This document shows, piece by piece, positions 45,970-55,133 of a stretch of DNA of 64,000 bases (position 1 is the stretch's first letter; each line of letters begins with the position of its first letter). The position numbers and the translations under genes are program-made. Below the pieces are notes generated by a model. That model had not been told where the DNA came from and did not search any database. It saw only the letters and a program-made list of their open reading frames with translations. The stretch is from Brucella pecoris (GTDB lineage Bacteria > Pseudomonadota > Alphaproteobacteria > Rhizobiales > Rhizobiaceae): contig NZ_VEWK01000004.1 of NCBI RefSeq assembly GCF_006376675.1, positions 372,001 through 436,000 of the forward strand. Reading direction: 5' to 3'.

Positions 45970-46587
45970 ATGCGGCTTGAAGCCGAAAATCTGGCGGGGG
46001 AAAGAGGCGGCGAAACGATTTTCGCTGACCTGTCTTTTGCGCTCAGTGAAGGCGAGGCGCTGGTGGTGACCGGACCCAACGGCTCCGGCAAGTCCACGCT
46101 GCTGCGAATCATCTGCGGCCTGCTTCAACCCGAAGCGGGCAAGGTGGAACTCAGCGAGGACGGCACGGTTTTGCCGGTGCGCGCCGCCTGCCATTATCTC
46201 GGACACCAGAATGCGATGAAACCGGCGCTCAGCGTGCGTGAGAACCTGTCCTTCTGGCAGAAGTTCAACGGTGCCGCGCAAGCGGAGATCGATGAGGCGC
46301 TGGAGGCCGTCGATCTGCCCGGTGTGGAGCATCTGCCGTTCGGTTATCTGTCGACGGGGCAGAAGCGCCGCGTTTCCATCGCCAAGGTTCTGGTCAGTCA
46401 TCGTCCGCTCTGGATTGTCGACGAGCCGACCGCTGGTCTCGACAAGGCGTCCGAAGCGCGTTTTGCAGAAATCATGCGCGGGCATATGCGGGAAGGCGGC
46501 ATGATTGTCGCTGCAACGCATATTCCTCTTGGCCTTGAAGGCGTCAGCGCGCTCGACATGGCTGCTTACTCAGTCGAGGCTGCCTGA
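45970..46587 (+). CDS. ccmA: Heme exporter ATPase
   Basis: 205 aa ATPase of the CcmABCD complex, which releases holo-CcmE for cytochrome c maturation. Walker A GPNGSGKST, Walker B LWIVDEPTAGLD, signature LSTGQKRRVSIAK. The stop codon overlaps the ccmB ATG (TGATG). Confidence 0.95.
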   Translation: MRLEAENLAGERGGETIFADLSFALSEGEALVVTGPNGSGKSTLLRIICGLLQPEAGKVELSEDGTVLPVRAACHYLGHQNAMKPALSVRENLSFWQKFNGAAQAEIDEALEAVDLPGVEHLPFGYLSTGQKRRVSIAKVLVSHRPLWIVDEPTAGLDKASEARFAEIMRGHMREGGMIVAATHIPLGLEGVSALDMAAYSVEAA

Positions 46588-47252
46588 TGCTGGCGCTTTT
46601 CCTGAGAGACCTGCGCCTCAGTTTCCGCGCCGGTGGCGGCGCGCTGATCGGCATATTGTTCTTCCTCGCGGTCATTGCCGTCATGCCATTCGGCGTCGGA
46701 CCGGATCTCAACCTTCTGGCGCGCATTGGCCCCGCCATGCTGTGGATCGGTGCCCTGCTGGCAACGCTCCTCGGCCTCGACCGGCTGTTTCAGGCCGACC
46801 GGGAGGATGGTTCGCTTGATCTTCTGCTAATCGGCGCGGACAGCCATATGCTGGCTTTCACGGTTTTTGTGAAATGCGTGGCCCATTGGGTGGCAAGCGT
46901 GCTGCCGCTGGTGATCGCATCGCCGATGCTGGGCCTGTTCATGAACATGGATGCGTCGGCAATCGGCGCGACATCGCTGACGCTTCTGGTGGGAACGCCC
47001 GCCATCGCTTTCATCGGCGCGGTGGGTGCGGCGCTTGCAGTGGCGCTGCCGCGTGGCGGATTGCTGGTGTCGGTGATCGTGCTGCCGCTCACCATTCCGG
47101 TGCTCATTTTCGGTGTATCAGCTTCGCATGGAGCGACAGTAGACAATGCGCCTTTTCTGGCGCCATTCCTTATTCTTGCAGCACTCACCCTGTTCTTTGC
47201 CGTTCTCGGGCCTCTGGCCGCGAGCGCAGCGCTGAAAAGTTCGGCAGACTAA
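46587..47252 (+). CDS. ccmB: Heme exporter permease
   Basis: 221 aa with six membrane helices: FLRDLRLSFRAGGGALIGILFFLAVIAVMPFGVGPDLNLL, PAMLWIGALLATLLGLDRLFQADREDGSLDLLL and a final GPLAASAALKSS. It partners CcmA. Overlap with ccmA and a 72-base gap to ccmC support one operon. Confidence 0.94.
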   Translation: MLALFLRDLRLSFRAGGGALIGILFFLAVIAVMPFGVGPDLNLLARIGPAMLWIGALLATLLGLDRLFQADREDGSLDLLLIGADSHMLAFTVFVKCVAHWVASVLPLVIASPMLGLFMNMDASAIGATSLTLLVGTPAIAFIGAVGAALAVALPRGGLLVSVIVLPLTIPVLIFGVSASHGATVDNAPFLAPFLILAALTLFFAVLGPLAASAALKSSAD

Positions 47253-47324
47253 AAAAGCTCGGCGGATTGACGCAGTTGATTACGGTCAATTGAATGGCAC
47301 GGGGGCGGAAGGTAAGTATAGGCC

Positions 47325-48122
47325 ATGGAAAAAGACATGACCAAAGACGCCATAAAAACCACGAGCTGGCTCGATCTGGCCAATCCCACGCGATTCCTTG
47401 CCTTTGCGGGCAAGCTATTGCCATGGCTGGCCGGGCTTTCGGTGCTGTTTTTGGCGGCTGGCCTCTATATGGTCTTCTTCCTGTCGCCGGAGGACTACCA
47501 GCAGGGCATGACGGTCCGCATCATGTATATTCATGTGCCTTTCGCATGGCTTTCCATGATGTGCTATTCGATCATGGCAGTTTCGGCGCTGGGCACGCTG
47601 GTCTGGCGGCATCCGCTGGCCGACGTCTCGATCCGCGCAGCCGCCCCCCTGGGTGCGGTCTTCACCGCGCTAGCGCTTGCCACCGGTTCGTTGTGGGGCA
47701 AGCCGATGTGGGGTACGTGGTGGGTGTGGGATGCGCGGTTGACCTCGGTTTTCGTGCTGTTCCTGATGTATCTCGGCATTATCGCGCTGTCGCGTGCGAT
47801 GGACGATCCGGCAAAAAGCGCCAGGCCTGTGGCTGTGCTTACGCTGGTCGGCTTCATCAATATCCCGATCATCAAATTCTCTGTCGACTGGTGGAACACG
47901 CTGCACCAGCCCGCGTCCGTTTTCCGCATGGACGGCCCCACCATCGATGCATCGATGCTGCGTCCGCTTTTCGTGATGGCTATCGGCTTTTCGCTTCTGT
48001 TCTTCACCCTGCACATGATGGCCATGCGCAATGAAATCTGGCGCCGCCGTGTGGCGTCGATGAAAAAGCTTGCCGCACGCAATGCCGACCGCAATCGTAA
48101 GACACAGGAGGGCGCGATATGA
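47325..48122 (+). CDS. ccmC: Heme lyase/exporter subunit
   Basis: 265 aa, six helices. The WWVWDARLTS tryptophan-rich heme-handling motif is present (WGTWWVWDARL), with His residues in MYIHVPFAWLS and VDWWNTLHQP that bind heme. The stop overlaps ccmD (ATGA). Start at 47325 or the Met at 47337 is possible. Confidence 0.95.
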   Translation: MEKDMTKDAIKTTSWLDLANPTRFLAFAGKLLPWLAGLSVLFLAAGLYMVFFLSPEDYQQGMTVRIMYIHVPFAWLSMMCYSIMAVSALGTLVWRHPLADVSIRAAAPLGAVFTALALATGSLWGKPMWGTWWVWDARLTSVFVLFLMYLGIIALSRAMDDPAKSARPVAVLTLVGFINIPIIKFSVDWWNTLHQPASVFRMDGPTIDASMLRPLFVMAIGFSLLFFTLHMMAMRNEIWRRRVASMKKLAARNADRNRKTQEGAI

Positions 48123-48289
48123 ACCATCTCGGCTTTGTTCTCGCCTCCTATGGCATCACGGTCGCCGCACTTGTCGTCACCATTGGCTGGATATTGATCG
48201 ATCAGCGTATCCAGAAAAACGAATTGAAGCGGCTTGAAGCGCAGGGTGTGCGCCGCCGTTCTGCAAAAACCCCCGGTAAAACACAATGA
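48119..48289 (+). CDS. ccmD: Heme exporter small subunit
   Basis: 56-aa protein, MNHLGFVLASYGITVAALVVTIGWILIDQRI..., with one membrane helix and a basic cytoplasmic tail (RRRSAKTPGK), matching CcmD. The start lies in the ATGA overlapping the ccmC stop and the stop overlaps the ccmG ATG. The gene is small and easily missed. Confidence 0.88.
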   Translation: MNHLGFVLASYGITVAALVVTIGWILIDQRIQKNELKRLEAQGVRRRSAKTPGKTQ

Positions 48290-48879
48290 CCGAAACGACC
48301 GAGAAGCCCGTCGCGCCGAAAAAGCGCTCCACATGGGTTGCCCTGCTGCCGCTGGCGATTTTCGTCGGACTGGCGGCGGTGTTTGCGGTCCAGCTTCTGT
48401 CGGGCAAGGACAATACGACGATACCTTCCGCGCTGATCGGCAAACAGGCGCCGCAGACGAACCTACCGCCCGTCGAGGGGCTGGTGCGTGATGGCGCGCC
48501 TGTTCCCGGCCTCAACAGCGATGATTTTAAGGGCAAGCTGACACTGGTGAATGTCTGGGGATCGTGGTGCGTTCCCTGTCGTCAGGAACACCCGCTTTTG
48601 ATGGAAATCGCCAAGGACGAGCGCCTCCGCGTGGTTGGCCTCAATTACAAGGACCAGCCGGAAAATGCGCGCCGTTTCCTCGGCGATCTCGGCAATCCCT
48701 TTGCAGCAGTCGGTGCCGACCGCGCCGGGCGCTCAGCCATCGAATGGGGCGTCTACGGCGTGCCGGAAACCTTCCTCGTCGATGAGACAGGCAAGATCGT
48801 CTACAAGCATGTCGGCCCGTTTACGCCGGAGTCGGTGAAGAACGATCTGATGCCTGCGGTGGAGAGGGTCCTTCAGTAA
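48286..48879 (+). CDS. ccmG: Thiol:disulfide interchange protein CcmG/DsbE
   Basis: 197-aa membrane-anchored thioredoxin-like protein that reduces apocytochrome c thiols. N-terminal anchor TWVALLPLAIFVGLAAVFAVQLL, the active site WGSWCVPCRQEH, and the GVYGVPETFLVDE cis-Pro loop. Fifth gene of the ccm operon in the window; ccmE/F/H are not seen here. Confidence 0.94.
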   Translation: MTETTEKPVAPKKRSTWVALLPLAIFVGLAAVFAVQLLSGKDNTTIPSALIGKQAPQTNLPPVEGLVRDGAPVPGLNSDDFKGKLTLVNVWGSWCVPCRQEHPLLMEIAKDERLRVVGLNYKDQPENARRFLGDLGNPFAAVGADRAGRSAIEWGVYGVPETFLVDETGKIVYKHVGPFTPESVKNDLMPAVERVLQ

Positions 48880-48942
48880 TAAAGCCGCCCCTAAAGTGTC
48901 ATGACTTAAGGGGGGAACACGGACGTTGATACGCCGCTCTTT

Positions 48943-49067
48943 CCCTCATCCTGAGGAGCTGTTGGAAACAGCGTCTCGAAGGGCTGAGGGAAATGCACAG
49001 GTCGCCGCGCTCGTCCTTCGAGAGGGTTCCCCTCGCAGGCTCAGGGCCCCCCTCCTCAGGATGAGGG
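48943..49067. repeat. Palindromic intergenic element (CCTCATCCTGAGGAG type)
   Basis: CCCTCATCCTGAGGAG (48943-48958) and its exact complement CTCCTCAGGATGAGGG (49052-49067) bound 93 bases that include GTCTCGAAGGGCTGAGG and CGTCCTTCGAGAGGG. This resembles widespread Rhizobiales palindromic intergenic repeats. It is between convergent ccmG and ilvD. Confidence 0.8.
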
Positions 49068-49097
49068 CAGACGCAACAGGTTTACGACGATGCAAAA

Positions 49098-49136
49098 ATG
49101 AAAAAGCCCCGCATGTGCGGGGCTTTTGCTTTTTTC
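49098..49136. terminator. Bidirectional terminator between ccm operon and ilvD
   Basis: AAAAGCCCCGCA (49102-49113), TG loop, TGCGGGGCTTTT (49116-49127). T-rich sequence lies on both strands (TTTTGCTTTTTTC forward; TTTTTCATTTTTG reverse), so it can end either transcript. Confidence 0.88.
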
Positions 49137-49144
49137 ATATTAGA

Positions 49145-50980
49145 TCAATCCGGCAGTTTCCGCACCGCGCCCTTGGCAGCACTGGTTGCCATCGAAGCAT
49201 AGGCCTTCAGCGCGGTGGAAATCTTGCGCTTGCGTGTCTCCGCAGGCTTCCAGCCGGTTGCATCCTGCTCGGCGCGGCGTTCTGCCAGCGTTGCATCGTC
49301 AACAGCCAGATGGATCTTGCGGTTCGGAATGTCGATATCGATGATATCGCCTTCGCGCACCAGACCGATCGTGCCGCCTTCGGCTGCTTCCGGCGAAACG
49401 TGGCCGATCGAGAGGCCCGAAGAGCCGCCCGAAAAACGTCCGTCGGTGATGAGCGCGCAGGCTTTGCCGAGGCCCTTCGACTTCAGATAGCTGGTCGGGT
49501 AGAGCATTTCCTGCATGCCGGGGCCGCCGCGCGGACCTTCATAGCGGATCAGCACAATGTCGCCAGCCTTGATCTTGCCGTTCAAAATGCCGAGCACGGC
49601 AGAATCCTGGCTTTCAAAGATGCGGGCAGGGCCGGAGAATTTCAGGATGGAATCGTCCACGCCTGCCGTCTTCACGATGCAGCCATCTTCGGCCAGATTG
49701 CCGTACAGCACGGCTAGACCGCCATCCTGACTGAATGCATGTTCCTTGGAACGGATGACGCCCTTTTCACGGTCGGCATCGACGCTGTCAAAGCGGCGTT
49801 CCTGGCTGAAGGCAACCTGTGTCGGTACGCCGCCGGGGGCCGCCGAATAGAACTTGTGCACCATTTCGCTGCTGGTTCGGGTCACGTCCCAATGATCGAG
49901 CGCCTTGGCAACTGTTTCGCTGTGTACGGTCGGCAGATCGGTATTGATCAGGCCTGCCTTTTCGAGCTGGCCCAGAATACCCATGATGCCGCCTGCGCGG
50001 TGCACATCTTCCATATGGACATTGGCGACGGCAGGCGCGACCTTGCAGAGAACCGGCACGCGACGCGAGAGGCGGTCGATGTCGGCCATGGTGAAGTCGA
50101 TCTCGGCTTCCTGCGCGGCTGCAAGCAGATGCAGAACCGTATTGGTCGAGCCGCCCATGGCGATATCGAGCGTCATGGCGTTTTCGAAGGCCGGGAAGCT
50201 TGCAATCGAGCGCGGCAGCACGCTTTCGTCATCCTGCTCGTAATAACGGCGGGCGAGATCGACGACCAGATGACCGGCTTCGACGAAGAGGCGCTTGCGG
50301 TCGGCATGGGTTGCGAGCGTCGAACCGTTGCCCGGCAGCGACAGGCCAAGCGCTTCGGTGAGGCAGTTCATCGAATTCGCGGTAAACATGCCCGAGCACG
50401 AACCACAGGTCGGGCAAGCCGAGCGCTCGATGGCCTTGACCTGATCGTCGGTGTAGCTGTCGTCAGCGGCTGCAACCATCGCATCGACGAGGTCGAGCTT
50501 CTTGACCTGATCGTCCCAGACAACCTTGCCCGCTTCCATCGGACCGCCGGAAACGAACACGACCGGAATATTGAGGCGCAGAGCGGCCATCAGCATGCCA
50601 GGGGTGATCTTGTCGCAATTGGAGATGCAGACCATCGCATCGGCGCAATGGGCATTGACCATATATTCGACCGAGTCGGCGATGAGTTCACGTGATGGCA
50701 GCGAATACAGCATGCCGTCATGCCCCATGGCGATACCGTCATCGACCGCGATGGTATTGAATTCCTTGGCGACGCCGCCAGCGCTTTCGATTTCGCGCGC
50801 GACGAGCTGGCCGAGATCCTTGAGGTGAACGTGACCGGGCACGAACTGCGTGAACGAGTTCACCACAGCAATAATCGGCTTGCCGAAATCCTCATCCTTC
50901 ATGCCGGTGGCGCGCCATAGGCCGCGCGCACCCGCCATATTGCGGCCGTGGGTGGTTGTTCGCGAACGATAAGGAGGCAT
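49145..50980 (-). CDS. ilvD: Dihydroxyacid dehydratase
   Basis: Converts dihydroxy-acids to 2-keto acids in isoleucine/valine synthesis. 611 aa from the ATG at 50980 ([27 protein letters not shown]). Cluster Cys residues in NCDKITPGM and [18 protein letters not shown], and the [12 protein letters not shown] block. AAAGG precedes the start. Confidence 0.97.
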   Translation of the reverse strand: MPPYRSRTTTHGRNMAGARGLWRATGMKDEDFGKPIIAVVNSFTQFVPGHVHLKDLGQLVAREIESAGGVAKEFNTIAVDDGIAMGHDGMLYSLPSRELIADSVEYMVNAHCADAMVCISNCDKITPGMLMAALRLNIPVVFVSGGPMEAGKVVWDDQVKKLDLVDAMVAAADDSYTDDQVKAIERSACPTCGSCSGMFTANSMNCLTEALGLSLPGNGSTLATHADRKRLFVEAGHLVVDLARRYYEQDDESVLPRSIASFPAFENAMTLDIAMGGSTNTVLHLLAAAQEAEIDFTMADIDRLSRRVPVLCKVAPAVANVHMEDVHRAGGIMGILGQLEKAGLINTDLPTVHSETVAKALDHWDVTRTSSEMVHKFYSAAPGGVPTQVAFSQERRFDSVDADREKGVIRSKEHAFSQDGGLAVLYGNLAEDGCIVKTAGVDDSILKFSGPARIFESQDSAVLGILNGKIKAGDIVLIRYEGPRGGPGMQEMLYPTSYLKSKGLGKACALITDGRFSGGSSGLSIGHVSPEAAEGGTIGLVREGDIIDIDIPNRKIHLAVDDATLAERRAEQDATGWKPAETRKRKISTALKAYASMATSAAKGAVRKLPD

Positions 50981-51226
50981 TTTCAAACCTTTTAGGAACT
51001 ATTCTAATTGTAACCGTTATGACAGAACCGTTTCCGCAGAGCAAAGCGCAATTTGCCCCATATCGCCCGGTATTTTCGGGAGGGGCGGGACCGTTTGCAG
51101 TCATGCGGACAACGGAAAGGGTTCCGGCGCGCGACGATTTTCGCAGGCGCAGACAAGGCAAACTAGCACATTATTGTTATAATGCAAAAGATTTCGCACT
51201 GAAAACGTAAGGAAGTTGCTCGGCGT

Positions 51227-51331
51227 TGGAGCGCATCCCGAAAAGTGTGAAACGGTTTTCGGAACAAGATGCGCGAAAAACAAAAAGACAGAGCATTTCC
51301 AATGATTCAATCAAAACAGGAAATGCTCTAA
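51227..51331 (+). repeat. Bru-RS-like palindromic repeat giving the J-domain gene its stop
   Basis: GGAGCGCATCCCGAAAAGTGTGAAACGG in hairpin 1, linker AAAAACAAAAAGA, hairpin 2 of the AGAGCATTTCC ... GGAAATGCTCT type. The CTA at 51328-51330 is the stop codon (TAG) of the reverse-strand J-domain-like gene. Confidence 0.85.
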
Positions 51332-51774
51332 GACGAGGCACCGGCCATGGCGGTGTCGAGCAGGGCGTTGGCCGTCTTCATCCGCTGTTCTGCAGCGGGG
51401 CGAAACTCTTCCGGCAGGCGGTCTGGATGATTGCTGGCGGCAAAGTTGCGGCGCCTGCGCTGAAGTTCGGCACGTTTCAAGCCCGGCTGCAAGTCCAGCT
51501 CGTGGCGGATCGCATCCGGTGACTGTTTCTCCATGCGCGTGGCCAGCTCCTGTCTTTCCTGTTCAGGCTCGATTACGGTCTCTGGCAAGCTTTCAATGTC
51601 GAACAGGTTTTCCAGGTCGTCCGGCTGGCAGGACACCGGTGGTGCATCGCCGAGGCTCGCGGACAAGATCGCGGATGCAAACCCGAATTGCGGTCGGCGG
51701 ATGTCGTCCGCCGGGCCTGCATCAGCCTCGACTTCCTTCAGAACCGTTGCGAAATCGGGAAATGTCGACTGCAT
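51328..51774 (-). CDS. J-domain-like small protein
   Basis: 148 aa. Residues ~95-135 (GLKRAELQRRRRNFAASNHPDRLPEEFRPAAEQRMKTANALLDTAM) form a J-domain-like helix pair with the HPD tripeptide, short of a full DnaJ domain. The N-terminal 90 residues are acidic and unassigned. Its stop codon falls in the repeat at 51227-51331. A response regulator gene lies nine bases upstream in the same direction, so the two are likely co-transcribed. It may stimulate a Hsp70 ATPase; the link to signalling is inference. Confidence 0.7.
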   Translation of the reverse strand: MQSTFPDFATVLKEVEADAGPADDIRRPQFGFASAILSASLGDAPPVSCQPDDLENLFDIESLPETVIEPEQERQELATRMEKQSPDAIRHELDLQPGLKRAELQRRRRNFAASNHPDRLPEEFRPAAEQRMKTANALLDTAMAGASS

Positions 51775-51783
51775 CCTGCCTCG

Positions 51784-52158
51784 TCAAACCACTTGCGAAA
51801 TGAGGGCGGAAGCCAGTGTGCGTGTCAGCACGGATGGCGGGATCGGCTTCTGGAAAACGGGCACTTCCGGATAGCGGGCCGCCAGACGGGCAGGCAATCC
51901 GCCGCCGGTGTGGATGACCACGAAGACATTTCGGCTCTTCAGCCGGTCCAGCACAGCTTCCACATCACCATCGGCAAGGTTCACATCGAGAATGGCGGCG
52001 TCGACTTCATTGCGATTGATGATATCTATCGCTTGCCGGACGGTGCCGACCGGACCGAGAACGGTTCCGTTCGCATCCTCGACAGTCGCGGCGACATCGA
52101 GGGCGACGAAAATCTCGTCTTCCACCACCAATACCCGCCGCTGTTCAAGATCGTTCAT
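51784..52158 (-). CDS. Stand-alone response regulator receiver
   Basis: 124 aa with only a receiver domain: RRVLVVEDEIFVALDVAATVEDANG, phospho-acceptor Asp in AAILDVNLADG, VIHTGGG and QKPIPPSVL (conserved Lys). No output domain, so it acts as a phospho-relay or protein-binding module. Start at 52158 is chosen (MNDLEQ); a longer form from 52203 is possible. No histidine kinase is adjacent. Confidence 0.85.
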   Translation of the reverse strand: MNDLEQRRVLVVEDEIFVALDVAATVEDANGTVLGPVGTVRQAIDIINRNEVDAAILDVNLADGDVEAVLDRLKSRNVFVVIHTGGGLPARLAARYPEVPVFQKPIPPSVLTRTLASALISQVV

Positions 52159-52292
52159 CACTTGTCTCGCTGCCTCCCTTTTTGAGGTAAGCCCTTCACG
52201 CAAGAAATGCGCGAGCGCAAGCAGAGGTTCCCATCGCCGGCATGATAATTCGTTAATGGTGAATCAAACCTTTACCGGTTTTGGGGGTGATG

Positions 52293-52529
52293 TCAGAAGG
52301 CGGTGAAGGTCAATGTCGTCAGCGAGCGGATGATATTGGGAATGTTGAGAACATTCTCGTTGATGAACTTGCCGATATCCTGATCCTCGGCGATGTAGAT
52401 CTTGGCCAGAAGGTCGAATTCGCCGCTGGTGGAATAGAGCTCGGAGACGATTTCGCGCTGAAAGAGCGTATCGGCAACCTCATAGGTCTTGCCGGGGGCG
52501 CACTGCAGTTGCAGGAAAACGGGCTTCAT
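52293..52529 (-). CDS. Stand-alone Lrp/AsnC ligand-binding (RAM) domain
   Basis: 78 aa, MKPVFLQLQCAPGKTYEVADTLFQREIVSELYSTSGEFDLLAKIYIAEDQDIGKFINENVLNIPNIIRSLTTLTFTAF, the effector/oligomerisation domain of Lrp-type regulators without a helix-turn-helix. Such stand-alone RAM proteins occur in many bacteria, binding an amino acid and possibly modulating a full regulator. GGAAGAGAT lies upstream of the start. Confidence 0.85.
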   Translation of the reverse strand: MKPVFLQLQCAPGKTYEVADTLFQREIVSELYSTSGEFDLLAKIYIAEDQDIGKFINENVLNIPNIIRSLTTLTFTAF

Positions 52530-52781
52530 ATCTCTTCCTTTCGCGACGGGACTGCGTGGTGCATATGATAGCGCATATCACGCCAATGTTTGCAGGTTAC
52601 AAACACGGACGGCCCGATGAAATCAAGAGCGAAAGCGCGGCGTATTGCAGTGTCCCGTCTTGCAGTCCTGCCCGGCACGCATGGCAGGTTCACAAAACGT
52701 TTTAATTTACTCAATTGTAATTTCCTTGAGAGGACGCAATAAGACTTCTCCCAGAAATTGTAATTTGCGCGTCCGATTTAT

Positions 52782-53930
52782 ATGAAGTTCGTACTTCCCG
52801 CCGTTCTGCTGCTGTTCTCGCTCGCCTTTTTCACGGCGTGGTTTTCCGATCGCGGGCGACGCTTTCTTGTGTCCTGCGGCGCGTGTTTCCTGCTGATCGG
52901 CCTCGCAATGCTGGTCCAGCTCGGCAATTTTCCTGCGGATGACAGGCTGAATACTGTGCTTTCAGCGGCATTTTATGTCGGCGGCACACTGGGTGGGGGC
53001 TATGGCATTCTGCAGCGCAGCGCTCTGCGCCTTACATCCGCCTTCTACATATTGAGCTTCGCGCTCATCGTCGGCGGCGTCTGGTATTATTGCTATATCG
53101 AGCCAAATCTTCTGTCGCGGGTCTATGTGCTCAATCTCGGCATGGCCACGCTGATCCTTTCCTTCGCATGGCAGGCACGACGCCTGTTCAGGGGTGCGTT
53201 GGTCGACAAACTGCTGCTGGTCATGCTCGTTCTGGTGGCATTGCAATTCGTGCCACGCACGCTTCTCACCGCTCGCTCCCTGCTCGGGGAGGTCGACGGC
53301 GAAAACTTCGCAATGACGGTGTTCTGGCAATGGACGGTGTTTTCCACCGCGGTCGCCGCAGTGCTCACCGGCTTCGCTTTGCTGGCCGCAGCCGGTTATG
53401 ATCGTATCGGCGAGCTATCGCATGAACGTGACAGCGATCCCTTGACGGGGCTTCTCAACCGGCGTGGGCTGGAAAAGCGTTACATAGCGTTTTCGCAGGC
53501 GAGAAAGGGCGTACCGGGCTGGGTCGCTGTTTGTGATATCGATTACTTCAAGGCATTGAACGATGCCTATGGCCACGCGGCGGGCGACACCGTCTTGAAG
53601 GAATTCGCCGGAATACTGCGCAAGCTCATCGGGGAACGACCGCTGATCGCCCGCACCGGCGGCGAGGAATTTGTGATCTGTCTTGACGATATGCATGCCG
53701 ACAATGTTATGCAGCTTCTGGAAGGGGTGCGGCAGAATATCGAGAGACATCGGTTCCAGCGCCTTTCGAAGGAAGCCAGCGTCACATGCAGCATCGGCTG
53801 CGTTCGTCTGCCGGAGCAGGGCGATTTCTGGCAGACGGTCGATAAGGCCGATAAAATCCTCTATGCCGCCAAGAAAGAAGGGCGCAACCGGACTTATGTG
53901 GAAGGGGTGAGCCCGAACGGCGACGATTAG
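52782..53930 (+). CDS. Membrane diguanylate cyclase (GGDEF)
   Basis: Makes cyclic di-GMP. The 382-aa protein has six or seven N-terminal membrane helices (~1-200), then a GGDEF domain (DSDPLTGLLNRRGLEKRY, DIDYFKALNDAYGHAAGDTVL, active-site GGEEF in RTGGEEFVICLDD). The I-site motif RxxD is not evident at its usual place before GGEEF. No EAL domain. It is monocistronic. Confidence 0.9.
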   Translation: MKFVLPAVLLLFSLAFFTAWFSDRGRRFLVSCGACFLLIGLAMLVQLGNFPADDRLNTVLSAAFYVGGTLGGGYGILQRSALRLTSAFYILSFALIVGGVWYYCYIEPNLLSRVYVLNLGMATLILSFAWQARRLFRGALVDKLLLVMLVLVALQFVPRTLLTARSLLGEVDGENFAMTVFWQWTVFSTAVAAVLTGFALLAAAGYDRIGELSHERDSDPLTGLLNRRGLEKRYIAFSQARKGVPGWVAVCDIDYFKALNDAYGHAAGDTVLKEFAGILRKLIGERPLIARTGGEEFVICLDDMHADNVMQLLEGVRQNIERHRFQRLSKEASVTCSIGCVRLPEQGDFWQTVDKADKILYAAKKEGRNRTYVEGVSPNGDD

Positions 53931-54073
53931 TCTATGAGTAGGGACGAATTTTGGGGATGGCGGTTTTTACGGTTGGTCTTCGATAACTTTCCGGTGATGA
54001 TCCGTACATTGCCGCAAATCATGCTTATTATCGCCGCCGATAATGTGAGTACCGAGGAGTTCCCGAAAGTCCG

Positions 54074-54487
54074 ATGAAATTCATGTCCGTTATGTTGCCT
54101 GCGTCCGCTGTTGTCGGTTTCATGTTGCTTAGCTTGGCGGTTTCCCCGTCTTTCGCGATGAATGCCTCTGAAAAAGCCCAGCTTGAGAAACTCGATCCGG
54201 CAACCCGTCTGGAGCAGCGTTGCGATGTGGAAGCCATGGAACGCATCACGCGGGAACAGAACAAGTTTTCGGTCGACAAGGTTTTGGCTTATGCCTTCTC
54301 CGATCCGGTGACCAAGAAAAACTCCATCAAGGCGGATGGCGCCGCTTTCCGCAGCCGCGAGCACTGGTACAAGTTGTCCTTCGTCTGCAAGACGGATGAG
54401 GAACACATCAATATCGTTTCGTTTCGTTACGATATCGGCGATGAAGTGCCGCAGAACCAGTGGGACAAGCATTACCTCGTCCCATAA
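54074..54487 (+). CDS. DUF930 exported protein
   Basis: 137 aa with a signal peptide (MKFMSVMLPASAVVGFMLLSLAVSPSFAMNA) and the DUF930 core LDPATRLEQRCDVEAMERI, ...KADGAAFRSREHWYKLSFVCKT, ...YDIGDEVPQNQWDKHYL. Two conserved Cys probably form a disulfide. Function unknown. It converges with the MliC gene, nine bases away. Confidence 0.82.
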   Translation: MKFMSVMLPASAVVGFMLLSLAVSPSFAMNASEKAQLEKLDPATRLEQRCDVEAMERITREQNKFSVDKVLAYAFSDPVTKKNSIKADGAAFRSREHWYKLSFVCKTDEEHINIVSFRYDIGDEVPQNQWDKHYLVP

Positions 54488-54495
54488 CAGGATTT

Positions 54496-54882
54496 CTATT
54501 CTTCCTGATCGTCCGAACGGCAGGCCGAAAGCAGCGTCACTTCCTTGGCAGTGTGATCGGCTTCGAGGTGGCTCAGCACGGCTTGACCGTCCTTATCGTT
54601 CCAGCGGTAGCTGTCCTGCTCATCGATGGCGACATATTTCTTGAGATTGTCGTGCCATTGCAGCGCGATCATTTTGCCTTCGGCGTCGAGAACTGCAAAG
54701 CCGGGGCCGCTGCCGTTGCGAATATAGGTGACAGGCACGACGACGCCGCGTTCGCAAATGTAATCGACCCTTTCAATGGTGTTCGTCTGGGAGCTCTGCG
54801 CTGACGCCGACAATGCGGAAGCCAGCGTCAAACCCGCTGTCATCATTGGTAAGACGTAAAATTTGCCTGTGCTGTATGCCAT
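54496..54882 (-). CDS. MliC family lysozyme-inhibitor-like protein
   Basis: 128 aa from the ATG at 54882 (MAYSTGKFYVLPMMTAGLTLASALSASAQ signal peptide). The MliC fold pattern is visible: VDYICERGVVVPVTYI and AVLSHLEADHTAKEVTLLSACRS, with the cysteines. It is not clearly a lipoprotein, as no lipobox is seen. The family binds C-type lysozyme; here this is family knowledge, not shown. An upstream frame adds 46 residues and is less likely. Confidence 0.75.
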   Translation of the reverse strand: MAYSTGKFYVLPMMTAGLTLASALSASAQSSQTNTIERVDYICERGVVVPVTYIRNGSGPGFAVLDAEGKMIALQWHDNLKKYVAIDEQDSYRWNDKDGQAVLSHLEADHTAKEVTLLSACRSDDQEE

Positions 54883-54989
54883 GATTGAAAATCCTTTGGT
54901 CAGCCAATTCAGCATCTTGAAGATATCCCTTCGCGACAAGGGTTCAAGACCGGATGGATTGTCTTGGTTAATCACTGAAGGTGCCCGAA

Positions 54990-55133
54990 AAAAGATTGTC
55001 GACCAGCCGATTTCCTGCAACCGAAACAGGTTTCGCCCGTTGTTAGCCTGCCAGTCGCGAGATTGTCGCGAGACTGGCCGAGGCCCGGATGAATACTTGC
55101 CCCCCGCAACCCCCGTCCGGGCCTCACTTTTTA
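54990..55133 (+). ncRNA. Candidate small RNA with a C-rich loop
   Basis: Two hairpins in tandem with no sense gene upstream: CCAGTCGCGA-GATTG-TCGCGAGACTGG (55051-55077) and GAGGCCCGGA (55080-55089) against TCCGGGCCTC (55116-55125), then ACTTTTTA, a typical terminator. The loop (~55090-55115) contains CCCCCCGCAACCCCCG. The gene upstream (MliC) is on the other strand and the next one downstream starts at 55248, so the terminator needs its own transcript. The 5' end is only a guess. Confidence 0.55.

Noticed and set aside
48943-49067. CRISPR-like array
   Set aside because: It is a single inverted repeat pair; there are no evenly spaced direct repeats.
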